Positions 9,223-17,098 are shown, counted from the first letter of the stretch. The stretch is 64,000 bases of DNA from Candidatus Sungiibacteriota bacterium (GCA_016186145.1 JACPMF010000004.1:1-64000); one strand, 5' to 3'. Translations and numbers: made by a program. Notes: generated by a model not told the origin, from the sequence alone.

Positions 9223-10389
9223 TTAGAACCTAGTTGACGGAACAATAATGTGCGGGTCGGGACTATTTCTACCGGCAAGCCATAAAGGATAGTCCTCTTC
9301 AACTTTAGTATAAGGATCAAGCCCAGCCGCTTTCCGAATTTGGTTAACGCTTTCTTGAAAAACTTCGCCAAGCTCAACGGTAGCCAGACGAGTCTCTACC
9401 ACCATGGCGCTTCCATCTTCCAAAACTTCTTGGTTACGAATCTTTTGCTGCAATTCCGGGGAAAACTTCAATGCCCCGATTTCTGGACTCGACAGAGCTT
9501 TCGGCAACTCGTAGTCGGCAGGAAGAATAAGAAATTCCGTACCCTTTAACCGCGTAAGCACTGAAGACGAGCGAGCTCTTCCTTCATACATCTGCGCAAA
9601 AAGATGCGCTCGCTTAAAGAACGGAAGCGGCGGGCCAAACCCTCCGCCGGGAAGCGGAAGACTTGTGTATACATCATAGAACGACTCAAAACTAGCGATG
9701 ACCTCAACCACTCCCCTGCCGTTATCAAAAGCCCTGAACGAAGAGCCGCGAAAGACGTTTATCCATTGGTCGTCAAAATCCTGAAGCCGCAACGCGCTTT
9801 CGTAAAGCAACGACCGCCGCTCTCGCAACATGGGAATTACATTAAGCGGCGGGACGCCACGAAAGACGTTCGCCGCGCGCTTCAAATTCCATTCCCTTAA
9901 ATCTCGAAGAAACTTCGGATCAGTAATCGGCAATCCCTCTTTAAGCGCGCGCCTTAAGCAAGCGGTCATAGCGGTGGCACCGCTGTGAAGACGCGCCGGC
10001 TGCTCATGGATCAAACAGCGATACACTCTCTTTTTCTCATCAACCTTTTCGTAATGTCGAAGATCCTGCCCACAGGCCCGGCATTCCGGCCACAGGGTCT
10101 GAAACTTGGTCTTTGTAACCGCATCGGTGAAATAAAAATTGATGGTATCAACCATGCCAAGAAACTGTACAAACTCAAGATCGTCTTCCGGGTAAATACC
10201 ATCGCGCCACGACGGAGCCACGAGTTCCTGCAAGGCAATCTTTTCGGCAAACTCCCGCATCTTGTCAAAGTGCGGCCACGCATAAAAACGCGGGTAGTTT
10301 GAATAAGCGCTCAGCCGCAAAAGATATGGATTCATCCCGTTAGAAGCAGGTCGCGGTAACGCCTCATTTCTATTGCTCCTATCTGTCAT
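9223..10389 (-). CDS. DUF2419 / queuosine-salvage glycosidase-like protein
   Basis: 388 residues from ATG 10389, or 370 from ATG 10335. Features typical of DUF2419 (Qng1, queuosine 5'-phosphate N-glycosidase, which frees queuine) are DGIYPEDDLEFVQ, INFYFTDA and the C-terminal LPADYELPKAL...EDGSAMVVETRLATVELGEVF. An added cluster CRAC...YRC looks like a zinc knuckle. The original start was probably ATG 10335 (MNPYLLRL). Element B is inserted exactly there and adds 18 in-frame residues with ATG 10389, preceded by CAGGAGG. The family call is from memory of motifs, not a search. Confidence 0.6.
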   Translation of the reverse strand: MTDRSNRNEALPRPASNGMNPYLLRLSAYSNYPRFYAWPHFDKMREFAEKIALQELVAPSWRDGIYPEDDLEFVQFLGMVDTINFYFTDAVTKTKFQTLWPECRACGQDLRHYEKVDEKKRVYRCLIHEQPARLHSGATAMTACLRRALKEGLPITDPKFLRDLREWNLKRAANVFRGVPPLNVIPMLRERRSLLYESALRLQDFDDQWINVFRGSSFRAFDNGRGVVEVIASFESFYDVYTSLPLPGGGFGPPLPFFKRAHLFAQMYEGRARSSSVLTRLKGTEFLILPADYELPKALSSPEIGALKFSPELQQKIRNQEVLEDGSAMVVETRLATVELGEVFQESVNQIRKAAGLDPYTKVEEDYPLWLAGRNSPDPHIIVPSTRF

Positions 10390-10453
10390 TGTTTTGCCTC
10401 CTGTCTTCCATATCCCGCTGATTTTTAGAGCTGCGACCGCGGCTTCTAACGGG
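10336..10453. mobile_element. MITE-like palindromic element B (CCCGTTAGA family)
   Basis: 118 bp with termini CCCGTTAGAAGC / GCTTCTAACGGG, extended inward by GGTCGCGG / CCGCGGC-type similarity. A perfect 6-bp flanking direct repeat ATTCAT lies at 10330-10335 and 10454-10459. The left copy contains the ATG (minus strand) of the DUF2419-like gene. The element carries CAGGAGG and an ATG in frame with that gene. Confidence 0.85.
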
Positions 10454-10519
10454 ATTCATCCGAAACCCCCTCTCGGTTTTGTCTCAAAAAAATTTTAAAA
10501 GAGCAACAATAAACTACTG

Positions 10520-10525
10520 TATAAT
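10520..10525 (+). promoter_or_regulatory. Possible -10 box of relA/spoT
   Basis: A perfect TATAAT 55 bp before the ATG. No good -35 hexamer is visible at 16-18 bp, so this is a weak call. Confidence 0.35.
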
Positions 10526-10580
10526 AAGGATTCGCTGCTTAAATTGCAATCATTAAAAAAACGGCATACAATGAAATCCT

Positions 10581-12329
10581 ATGGGTGTCAAATCTGATGC
10601 GGAACAACTATTTTTCAAGCTTTCCAGCACGCTCCAAGAACAAGCGCGCGAACCGAAAGAAATCAAGTTAATCAGCAACGCATACAACTTTGCGGTTATT
10701 GCGCATGACGGGCAAAACAGAAAATCAGGAGAACCTTACATCATCCACCCTCTCGCCGTGGCAAACCGTCTTGCCGCGATGCGTCTTGACGCGGAAACAA
10801 TCGCCGCCGGGCTTTTGCATGACGTCTGCGAAGACACCGCGGCGACAATTCAGGATATTCAAAAAGAGTTCGGCGAGAACATCGCGTTTCTCGTGGACGG
10901 CGTCACAAAGTTAGGACTCCTCCGGTACCGCGGCAGCGAGCGCGGCGCGGAAAACCTAAGGAAGATGTTCCTCGCCGTAGCCGAAGACATCCGCGTCGTA
11001 CTGATTAAGCTCGCGGACCGGCTGCATAATATGGAAACCCTCGAACATGTCGCTCTCGAAAAACAAAAACGCATAGCAATTGAAACTCTCGAAATTTATG
11101 CGCCGCTTGCATATCGCCTCGGGATCGGAGAATTTAAAGGGCGGCTCGAAGACCTCGCGTTTCCCCACATCTACCCGGAAGAACACCGCTGGCTGGTACA
11201 CCACGTCCAGGAAACTTTTGAAGACCGCAAGTTATACACCGAACGCCTCATTCCCCAAATCGGCAGCGAGCTTCGTGAAGAAAAACTGACCCCCCTCGAC
11301 ATTCACGCCCGCGCCAAGCACCACTACTCTCTCTATAAAAAACTGCTCGCCCACGATATGGACCTGGGAAAAGTTTATGACTTGGTCGCCGTGCGGATAA
11401 TCGTCAAAAATATGGAGGATTGCTATCGCGCCCTCGGGGTCATACACGCCCGTTGGAAACCCCTCCCCGGGCGCATCAAAGACTATATTGCGATGCCAAA
11501 GCCGAACGGTTATCGATCGCTTCATACCACCATCTTTGGCCCGGAAGGAAAGATCACCGAAATCCAAATTCGAACACCGGACATGCACGAAGAAGCTGAA
11601 AACGGCATTGTCGCGCACTGGGCATACAGCGAGGCAAAGGTAAGACCGGAGTTCAAAAAACGTAACGGCGAAAACACGCGAAGCAAAAACCTTGCCTGGG
11701 TAAAACAGCTTCGGGAATGGCAAAAAGAATTCCAAAATCCGGACGAATTTCTCGAGTCCCTGAAAATCGATTTTTTCAAAGACCGGATTTTTGTTTTCAC
11801 GCCGAAAGGCGACGTCATTGACCTTCCCGAAGAATCGACGCCGATTGATTTTGCATACCAAATCCACTCGACCATTGGAGGCACTGCGATTGGGGCGAAA
11901 GTAAACGGCAAAATCGCAGCCCTCGATTACCGGCTCTCTTCGGGCGACATGGTCGAAATACTTACCCAAAAAAACAAGATACCAAGTCGCGATTGGCTCG
12001 GATTCGTCAAAACCGCATCGGCCAGAAAAAAAATAGCGTCCATCCTCCGAAGGCGGCGGGAAGAAATTTCATTTTCACAAAAAAGCGGCACGGCCGTTGA
12101 ACTTCGGCTGACCGCAAAAGACAGAATAGGGCTCCTAAAAGATGTCGCGCGCGTGATTGCCGACCACCGGATCAACATGAAAAACATTTCATCGGAAACA
12201 AAAAACCGCCTCTTTCCGGCGATCACGATCCAAATTACTCCGCGCTCAAAACAATCTCTTGAAAAGCTGCTGGTCCGCCTGAAAGCAATAAAAGGGGTAG
12301 AGGAAGTCGAGTATAAACTACTTAGTTAA
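10581..12329 (+). CDS. Bifunctional (p)ppGpp synthetase/hydrolase, RelA/SpoT family
   Basis: 582 residues. In order: an HD hydrolase domain (HDGQNRKSGEPYIIHP, LLHDVCEDT), a RelA synthetase domain (KDYIAMPKPNGYRSLHTT), TGS (IFVFTPKGDVIDLP) and a C-terminal ACT domain. The helical and zinc-finger regions that make typical Rel proteins 700 residues or more are missing, giving a compact form. Both catalytic motifs look intact, so it probably makes and degrades (p)ppGpp. No Shine-Dalgarno is visible. It is convergent with parB across a long inverted repeat. Confidence 0.93.
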   Translation: MGVKSDAEQLFFKLSSTLQEQAREPKEIKLISNAYNFAVIAHDGQNRKSGEPYIIHPLAVANRLAAMRLDAETIAAGLLHDVCEDTAATIQDIQKEFGENIAFLVDGVTKLGLLRYRGSERGAENLRKMFLAVAEDIRVVLIKLADRLHNMETLEHVALEKQKRIAIETLEIYAPLAYRLGIGEFKGRLEDLAFPHIYPEEHRWLVHHVQETFEDRKLYTERLIPQIGSELREEKLTPLDIHARAKHHYSLYKKLLAHDMDLGKVYDLVAVRIIVKNMEDCYRALGVIHARWKPLPGRIKDYIAMPKPNGYRSLHTTIFGPEGKITEIQIRTPDMHEEAENGIVAHWAYSEAKVRPEFKKRNGENTRSKNLAWVKQLREWQKEFQNPDEFLESLKIDFFKDRIFVFTPKGDVIDLPEESTPIDFAYQIHSTIGGTAIGAKVNGKIAALDYRLSSGDMVEILTQKNKIPSRDWLGFVKTASARKKIASILRRRREEISFSQKSGTAVELRLTAKDRIGLLKDVARVIADHRINMKNISSETKNRLFPAITIQITPRSKQSLEKLLVRLKAIKGVEEVEYKLLS

Positions 12330-12387
12330 AACAAGCCGCATATAAAAATCTTTCATTAACGGCGATGTAACGAAAAAACCCGAACGA

Positions 12388-12550
12388 GCCATATCCTAAA
12401 ATTTTCCATTGCAAAGATGTGAATACAAATTGACGAGCGAGCGAAACAAAATAACGGAAATTCGCTTATTTCGAATTTCCGTTATTCATTTTGTAAGGCT
12501 CGCGAGAATAATTTGCTCACATCGCTGCCTGGAAAATTTTAGGATATGGC
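12388..12550. repeat. Long intergenic inverted repeat between relA/spoT and parB
   Basis: Left arm from GCCATATCCTAAAATTTTCC, right arm ending GGAAAATTTTAGGATATGGC. The arms of about 75 bp pair imperfectly around a centre of AATTCGCTTATTTCGAATT. It separates convergent genes and probably works as a bidirectional terminator. Confidence 0.8.
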
Positions 12551-12553
12551 GAG

Positions 12554-13663
12554 TCAGACTTCTCTGATAATCTTCCCGAGAATTGCCTGCAACTCTTCTT
12601 CCGAATAAAACTCAACGACTATTTTTCCGCGGGATCCGTCTTTTTGTAAAAGCACCTTGGTGCCAAGCGTTTCTTCAAGACGCGACTGCGCCACGCGTAT
12701 TTCCGGGTCCATAAACATGGCATTCCGGCGCTTTGTAGGGCGGCGGGCGCCCAAGATGGCGCGAGTGGCAAGTTCTACATCCCGGACCGAAAGATTATTT
12801 GCTAGAGTCTCTTCAAAAAGCTTTGCCTGGTTTTCAGGAAGATCCTGAAGAGTCAAAAGCGCCCTTGCGTGACCTTCGGTTATGAGCCCGCCCCCCACCG
12901 CTTCTTGAATATTCCCGGGCAACGCCACCAAACGCACCGCATTTGCGACATATTCACGGGATTTACCAATACGCTCGCCCACCTGTTTATGGGTCAATTT
13001 GAATTCTTCAGAAAGCTGTTTGAACGCCTTGGCCCGTTCTATCGGATTAAGATCTTCGCGCTGAACATTTTCAATCAGAGCCAATTCCAACTTCTGCCGC
13101 TCCGGCGTCTGTCCGCGTTTGATTATGGAGGGAATCTCACGAAGCCCAGCCATAACTGACGCCCGCCATCTCCGCTCCCCAGCTATAATTTGATAGCGAA
13201 CATCGAAGCCGCGCGGGGTTTCGAGCTCAACTTTCGATACCACAATGGGCTGGAGTACGCCATGAACTTTTATTGAGTCAGCAAGGCTTTTTAGCGCCTC
13301 AATATCAAATTCCCGGCGCGGCTGAAAAGGATTTGGTTCTATTTTATCGATATCAATCCAGAAAACGCTCTCGCCTTTCGACCGGGCAAATTTCATTTCT
13401 TGATCGTAAGGGCCAACCGGAACCCCTGCCGGTATCTGTTGATTTAAAACTGGTTCTTGTTTAGGAAGAGTGTCGGCAACTGCAAAAACCGCGGGTTTTT
13501 GTTCTCCGGCCGGATCACCCGCATGCATAATTTTATAACTCGGCTCCAAAAGGTTTTCCTGCTCGCCAAGGACATCAAGCGGCTCTTTAATTACATAGCC
13601 GTTGAGTTCAGCACCCAATGGATTTAAATTGCCTTCAAAATTGTGTTGATTGTCGCTCGACAT
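12554..13663 (-). CDS. parB: ParB-like chromosome partitioning protein
   Basis: 369 residues from ATG 13663 (an in-frame GTG lies at 13672). A disordered N-terminal region of about 100 residues precedes the ParB/Srx fold: PNPFQPRREF, the CTP-binding GERRWRA, and ENVQREDLNPIERA. The central helix-turn-helix follows (LTHKQVGERIGKSREYV), then a short C-terminal dimerisation tail. It loads at parS sites; no parA is in this window. No Shine-Dalgarno is visible. Confidence 0.93.
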   Translation of the reverse strand: MSSDNQHNFEGNLNPLGAELNGYVIKEPLDVLGEQENLLEPSYKIMHAGDPAGEQKPAVFAVADTLPKQEPVLNQQIPAGVPVGPYDQEMKFARSKGESVFWIDIDKIEPNPFQPRREFDIEALKSLADSIKVHGVLQPIVVSKVELETPRGFDVRYQIIAGERRWRASVMAGLREIPSIIKRGQTPERQKLELALIENVQREDLNPIERAKAFKQLSEEFKLTHKQVGERIGKSREYVANAVRLVALPGNIQEAVGGGLITEGHARALLTLQDLPENQAKLFEETLANNLSVRDVELATRAILGARRPTKRRNAMFMDPEIRVAQSRLEETLGTKVLLQKDGSRGKIVVEFYSEEELQAILGKIIREV

Positions 13664-13710
13664 ATCTACCACAGCTTAAGATATTTTTTAAAAACGCGCA
13701 AGATGAGGTG

Positions 13711-13739
13711 TTGAAAACAGTAACTTTTTAATTTATAGT
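13711..13739 (+). promoter_or_regulatory. Promoter of tRNA-Leu(CAA)
   Basis: -35 TTGAAA (13711-13716), a 17-bp spacer and -10 TATAGT (13734-13739), placing transcription start just before the tRNA at 13752. Confidence 0.6.
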
Positions 13740-13751
13740 TGCATGAGATCA

Positions 13752-13835
13752 GGGCATGTGGCGGAACTGGTTTACGCGCACGACTCAAAATCGTGTGGCC
13801 TCACGGCCGTGTGGGTTCGACTCCCACCATGCCCA
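13752..13835 (+). tRNA. tRNA-Leu(CAA)
   Basis: The acceptor GGGCATG / CATGCCC pairs perfectly. The anticodon arm is CACGA-CTCAAAA-TCGTG with anticodon CAA. A long class II variable arm (GGCCTCACGGCC) and T-arm GTGGG-TTCGACT-CCCAC follow. The discriminator is A; no CCA is encoded. Confidence 0.93.
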
Positions 13836-14544
13836 TTTTGTACCCAAAACGAAACTAACATTTAAAGAATTCGAATGGACGCCGCAACTTGCTTATGTTG
13901 TAGGACTTTTAGTAACCGACGGTAATTTATCTAGTGACGGTCGACATATAATAATGCGCTCGTCAGATGTAGAATTGTTGAACACTTTCAAAAATTGCCT
14001 TAATATCAATAACAGAATTGGAAGAACACAAAACGGCAAAACGATTTCTTATAGAGTACAATTCGGAAGTATACAATTTTACAACTGGCTGAAGAAGATA
14101 GGACTATTCCCCGCAAAAAGTTACACGATCGGTGAAATAGATATTCCAGATAAATTTTTTAGAGATTATCTTCGTGGATGTATAGACGGCGATGGCAATA
14201 TTTGTACGTACAAAGATTTATATAACGTATATAAAGGAAGAAAATACGTCACTCAGCGACTATTTATAAAAATTGTGTCTGCAAGTAAAAAACATATCGT
14301 TTGGCTTCGGAATAAAATTACTGCCCTTAACGGCAGTAACGGAGCAATAATTAAAGACAGCCCGGCAGATAAACAACGGGTTCCAATGTGGATACTGAAA
14401 TTTGCCAAAAAGGAATCACTACGGCTTCTCAGTTGGATTTACTATCAACCAGACATCCCTTGCCTTGAACGTAAACATATGACAGCTGTGTATGCCATCG
14501 AAGAGATTAGCAAACAAAAACGGCGTGTATATTCTAGAATATAA
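13756..14544 (+). CDS. LAGLIDADG homing endonuclease, reading frame opens inside tRNA-Leu
   Basis: The frame is open from ATG 13756 through the whole tRNA and on to TAA 14544 (262 residues). Homology begins after the tRNA. Two LAGLIDADG motifs, VVGLLVTDG and LRGCIDGDG, mark a single-chain enzyme of about 235 residues. Between the tRNA end (13835) and the first motif there is no in-frame ATG, GTG or TTG. Translation must therefore begin within the tRNA (ATG 13756 or GTG 13795), or the original 5' end is lost. An orphan tRNA 3' half follows directly. It is AT-rich compared with its neighbours, consistent with a mobile gene. Confidence 0.7.
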   Translation: MWRNWFTRTTQNRVASRPCGFDSHHAHFVPKTKLTFKEFEWTPQLAYVVGLLVTDGNLSSDGRHIIMRSSDVELLNTFKNCLNINNRIGRTQNGKTISYRVQFGSIQFYNWLKKIGLFPAKSYTIGEIDIPDKFFRDYLRGCIDGDGNICTYKDLYNVYKGRKYVTQRLFIKIVSASKKHIVWLRNKITALNGSNGAIIKDSPADKQRVPMWILKFAKKESLRLLSWIYYQPDIPCLERKHMTAVYAIEEISKQKRRVYSRI

Positions 14545-14589
14545 ACACTTGAAGGCAACCTCGTGAGAGTTCAACTCTCTCCCGCGGCA
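14545..14589 (+). pseudogene. Orphan 3' half of a Leu-type tRNA
   Basis: Just after the endonuclease stop come what look like an anticodon stem 3' strand (CACTT), a class II variable arm (GGCAACCTC), a T-arm GAGAG-TTCAACT-CTCTC and an acceptor 3' strand CCGCGGC plus A. The matching 5' acceptor GCCGCGG is not found upstream to parB, so the 5' half is missing. It could be a leftover 3' exon of an intron-containing tRNA-Leu. Confidence 0.6.
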
Positions 14590-14603
14590 TTACGAACCTA
14601 CTT

Positions 14604-14630
14604 AAACCCCGGCAAAGGCCGGGGTTTAAA
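14604..14630 (+). terminator. Terminator after the tRNA-Leu / endonuclease unit
   Basis: A perfect stem AAACCCCGG / CCGGGGTTT with loop CAAAGG, flanked by A/T. Confidence 0.75.
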
Positions 14631-14673
14631 ATTTACCCTTTTAAACAGGTTTTGGGCAAACGCAATAAAATAA

Positions 14674-14711
14674 TGGGCGCGTCTGGATTCGAACCAGAGT
14701 TCCCGGGTGTA
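14674..14711 (-). pseudogene. 3' half of an interrupted tRNA (acceptor ...CGCGCCC-A)
   Basis: Minus strand: T-arm TCTGG-TTCGAAT-CCAGA, then acceptor strand CGCGCCC and discriminator A. The matching 5' half, acceptor GGGCGCG, lies at 15050-15085. The possible anticodon stem strand CGGGA can pair with TCTCG of the 5' half. Immediately upstream is a strong hairpin (CGGGTGTA...TACACCCG, 14704-14759) that could instead be part of the arm. The amino acid identity is unresolved. Confidence 0.55.
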
Positions 14712-14937
14712 GAACTGCGCAGCCGCTTCGCGGCTTGCTCGTTACACCCGCGAAAAGTCACCGCACCATCCCGAACAAATTGAGGTTAGGGTGCGCGATC
14801 CCGTACTTCCGCGATACTGACTCTGTACCATTACGGGTCAGCAGTTCGGGAGATGCGGGATCTGCGCCAACTTCTCGCTCCCTCTGGTCGCGGAAGTTGC
14901 GGGACTATTTAAACGCTTTTCGCCCTTCTCAATTCAT

Positions 14938-15045
14938 CCCGTTGGATTTTATAAAAATGGGCACTGCAGGGATCGGACCTGCGGCCTTCACAATGTCAAT
15001 GTGACGCTCTACCACTGAGCTAAGTGCCCTAGAAAATCTAACGGG
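14938..15045. mobile_element. Diverged CCCGTTAGA-family element F carrying tRNA-Val
   Basis: The termini CCCGTTGGATTTT and AAAATCTAACGGG match the element family end sequences and enclose one complete tRNA. The flanks are ATTCAT on the left and ATGTCAAC on the right, so no exact target duplication is seen. Confidence 0.5.
14958..15029 (-). tRNA. tRNA-Val(GAC)
   Basis: Acceptor GGGCACT / AGTGCCC with discriminator A. The D-arm has GCTC...GAGC, the anticodon arm is TCACA-TTGACAT-TGTGA (anticodon GAC) and the T-arm is intact with loop TCCGATC. It lies between the two halves of another tRNA and between inverted CCCGTT termini. Confidence 0.93.
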
Positions 15046-15049
15046 ATGT

Positions 15050-15085
15050 CAACGAGACGCTCTAACCGGCCTCGGCTACGCGCCC
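15050..15085 (-). pseudogene. 5' half of an interrupted tRNA (acceptor GGGCGCG)
   Basis: Minus strand: GGGCGCG-TA, a D-arm with A14, GG and GAGC but a weak stem (GCCG against GAGC), then TCTCG and the start of an anticodon loop (TTGAC). The matching acceptor and T-arm lie at 14674-14711. The gap holds tRNA-Val(GAC) and hairpin sequence. Confidence 0.55.
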
Positions 15086-15209
15086 TTAAAACGAATCGGA
15101 CGATGCTGAACGACGTTAGAACCTACTTTCAGGGTATCAAAAACTACGAAATGTTTCCAGATTTCAGCAGGATTTCAAAATAAAATCGGCTCTTTATGGA
15201 AGCCGATCT

Positions 15210-15800
15210 CTAACTTTCTGCTTTGGTAAGCAGTAATTGATAAGTTTCGCGACGATTGTCGTCGACTTTTCGGGGCAGGAACGGCAAGGCTTTTTCGTAA
15301 GTTTGTGCCAGGCTGCCATTTGCGTTCGAATACATCCGATCAAATCTTTGGATAATCTCATGTGCAACGCTTTGAATAAGCGGCATCCGTGAAGAACGGT
15401 ATCTGCTTCCGAATTTTGATGTCCACGCAGGCCCCTGCGTGTTTCTGATATTTTCCTTGAGTTTCGGGAAATCAGTTTCTCCCTCCATATTGATAAGGAG
15501 CGGTGCTTGTTCGTAGCAAAATGGCATTGAGGGTTGCCATCTGGCTTCCACGACATTTTCATGCACTAAAAGTTTAACTGAAGGGGAAAGATATACCAAT
15601 CTCGTGCCTGCTTTTCCGCCTTGGGCAAAAGCGAAGCGACAACCTTCAATTTCACGGATCCTTTTTGGGTGCATGATATTCCTTCCATGGCAGCCAGTAA
15701 GCCCGAAGCTGCCAAATTCCCAAAATGGATCACGTCGCGTATCGTTCGGATCATTCAACCGCGGCCTTCTCAGGTGGATAAGTATGACCTTGTCTTTCAC
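15210..15800 (-). CDS. Conserved-looking protein of unknown function
   Basis: 196 residues. The start is GTG 15800, supported by GGAGGT at the right spacing. The sequence opens with a beta-like strand (KVILIHLRRP), then GSFGLTGCHGRN and FAQGG, a Cys/His-containing segment that could bind metal, and ends with a helical tail. I do not recognise the family. It is alone between the tRNA zone and a GIY-YIG gene. Confidence 0.55.
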   Translation of the reverse strand: MKDKVILIHLRRPRLNDPNDTRRDPFWEFGSFGLTGCHGRNIMHPKRIREIEGCRFAFAQGGKAGTRLVYLSPSVKLLVHENVVEARWQPSMPFCYEQAPLLINMEGETDFPKLKENIRNTQGPAWTSKFGSRYRSSRMPLIQSVAHEIIQRFDRMYSNANGSLAQTYEKALPFLPRKVDDNRRETYQLLLTKAES

Positions 15801-15923
15801 TTAAACCTCCACAATCACAATAAAGACCTGCCCGGATTCTATGGTGGACAGAGAGCGATTGTCAATATCACACACCCTGCCGCGTCATTCCTATTTCTGG
15901 ATAGATTCTCTCACCTCTCTCAC

Positions 15924-15950
15924 AAAAAACAGCCCCATAAAATAAGGCTG
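15924..15950 (-). terminator. Terminator of the GIY-YIG gene
   Basis: Stem CAGCC / GGCTG followed on the minus strand by TTTTTT, beginning 4 bp after the stop codon at 15954. Confidence 0.65.
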
Positions 15951-15953
15951 CTT

Positions 15954-16193
15954 TTATGACAAAAAATGTCTTTTCAAGAACGCCCTGCCGGAGCCTGATT
16001 TTAGATATTTTTCGAAATTGAAAGCAACATATTTATTTTGAAAAGCGAAATAAGAAATTAATTTGATCGGCAATCTATTTTTTGTGGCTGGAACTTGCGC
16101 TTTATTATGTCTTACGATTCTGTCTTTTAGATCAGAAGTACATCCAATATAAAATCTTCTATCACAACATTCTAAAATATAGACATAGTTCAT
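15954..16193 (-). CDS. Small GIY-YIG nuclease-family protein
   Basis: 79 residues. It has YVYILEC, the GIY-YIG pair as FYIGCTSDLKDRI with the catalytic Arg, and an H-N after it. This is the YhbQ/UPF0213-like single-domain form common in small bacterial genomes. The role is unclear: structure-specific nuclease or homing-type. Confidence 0.8.
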   Translation of the reverse strand: MNYVYILECCDRRFYIGCTSDLKDRIVRHNKAQVPATKNRLPIKLISYFAFQNKYVAFNFEKYLKSGSGRAFLKRHFLS

Positions 16194-16271
16194 AATAACG
16201 GGTTTTACCTCGCCGAAGCCAAGCCGAGTCCCGCCTTCGTTTTGCGGAGCAAAACTTCGGCGAGGCGAAGG

Positions 16272-16342
16272 CGGGAGTGGCAGGAGTCGAACCTGCAGTC
16301 ACGGTTTTGGAGACCGTTGGTTTGCCATTAACCGACACTCCC
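16272..16342 (-). tRNA. tRNA-Trp(CCA)
   Basis: Acceptor GGGAGTG / CACTCCC with discriminator G. The anticodon arm is ACGGT-CTCCAAA-ACCGT and the T-arm GCAGG-TTCGACT-CCTGC. It follows rpmG by 16 bp, the conserved rpmG/tRNA-Trp pairing; secE and nusG do not follow here. Confidence 0.95.
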
Positions 16343-16358
16343 ACAAAAAAACGAGAGA

Positions 16359-16517
16359 TCATTTTTTCGTTTCTTTGTGACCGGTGTGTTTTCTGCACCA
16401 ATTGCAAAATTTCTTCAGCTCAATCTTTTTCTCGACCGTTTTCTTGTTCTTGCGCGACCAGTAATTAACGCGCTTGCACTTCGTGCATTGCAACTTTATT
16501 AAATTTGGTTGCGGCAT
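16359..16517 (-). CDS. rpmG: 50S ribosomal protein L33
   Basis: 52 residues from ATG 16517 (MPQPNLIKLQCTKCK). It is the zinc-type L33 with CTKC and CNWC pairs and the YWSRKNKK core. An upstream in-frame ATG at 16544 would add nine residues not typical of L33. Confidence 0.92.
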   Translation of the reverse strand: MPQPNLIKLQCTKCKRVNYWSRKNKKTVEKKIELKKFCNWCRKHTGHKETKK

Positions 16518-16583
16518 ATTTTTATCTCTTTCAGCTAAACGCAAAATTAAAAACTAAAATGCGAAACTGACTAAAAGAAATCC

Positions 16584-16823
16584 TTATCTAGTTCTTTTCA
16601 GGAGTTTTAAAAACTCTTTTACTGAAAATTTTGCTTGCTTCAAAATTTCATTCAATAACCACCGGGGTATATCAGCATTGTGATAAGGAATCGTGGTTTG
16701 GCGAGTTACATCACGAAAGTGTTGCAAACGAATATGACTTCCGCCCTGTCTTACAATTTTAAATCCCGCCTTAAGCAGGACACGAAGCAACGCTCTTGAG
16801 CTTATCATCGGCAAAATGCTCAT
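16584..16823 (-). CDS. hicA: HicA-like mRNA interferase toxin
   Basis: 79 residues of the YcfA/HicA fold: LLKAGFKIVRQGGSHIRL with the catalytic His, and TIPYHNADIPRWLLNEIL. The ATG overlaps the hicB stop as ATGA, giving coupled translation. The order is antitoxin first, then toxin. Confidence 0.85.
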   Translation of the reverse strand: MSILPMISSRALLRVLLKAGFKIVRQGGSHIRLQHFRDVTRQTTIPYHNADIPRWLLNEILKQAKFSVKEFLKLLKRTR

Positions 16824-17098
16824 GGAACTGGCGCAAACAACCTTGATTTTGGCAGTCTGCCTACCGCCTTTCTCGTTTCATCAACAACGATTTTTCCATC
16901 TTCTATCACGCAGTCGCAATAAATTTCTATAGCGTCCTTGGCCATTTTTTTTGCTTCAGTAAGCGTTTTTCCAAACGTTGCTACTTCGGGAAGAGAAATT
17001 CCCTTCACAAGGTAAACTCCTTCTTTAGCATCACGCCAAATAAGCACCTTGTAAGTACCATTTCGCGTCTGGATGGTAAATTCCCTTTTATTTTTCAT
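16820..17098 (-). CDS. hicB: HicB-like antitoxin
   Basis: 92 residues with the partial RNase H-like HicB fold (YLVKGISLPEVATFGKTLTEA). No clear C-terminal DNA-binding domain is visible. The ATG at 17098 is almost leaderless: the palindrome TGTATACA lies directly upstream (17099-17106) and could be an autoregulatory operator. Confidence 0.75.
   Translation of the reverse strand: MKNKREFTIQTRNGTYKVLIWRDAKEGVYLVKGISLPEVATFGKTLTEAKKMAKDAIEIYCDCVIEDGKIVVDETRKAVGRLPKSRLFAPVP

Noticed and set aside
8928..9377. 149-residue version of the small Cys-rich gene
   Set aside because: The first 52 residues overlap the end of the DUF2419-like gene and are not needed; a start with a GGGGGGAG site lies at 9209.
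11232..11969. 245-residue minus-strand ORF
   Set aside because: Antisense to the conserved RelA synthetase and TGS domains.
13752..13835. Intron within tRNA-Leu(CAA)
   Set aside because: The acceptor, anticodon and T stems all pair within 84 bases, so this tRNA is intact; only the downstream half is orphaned.
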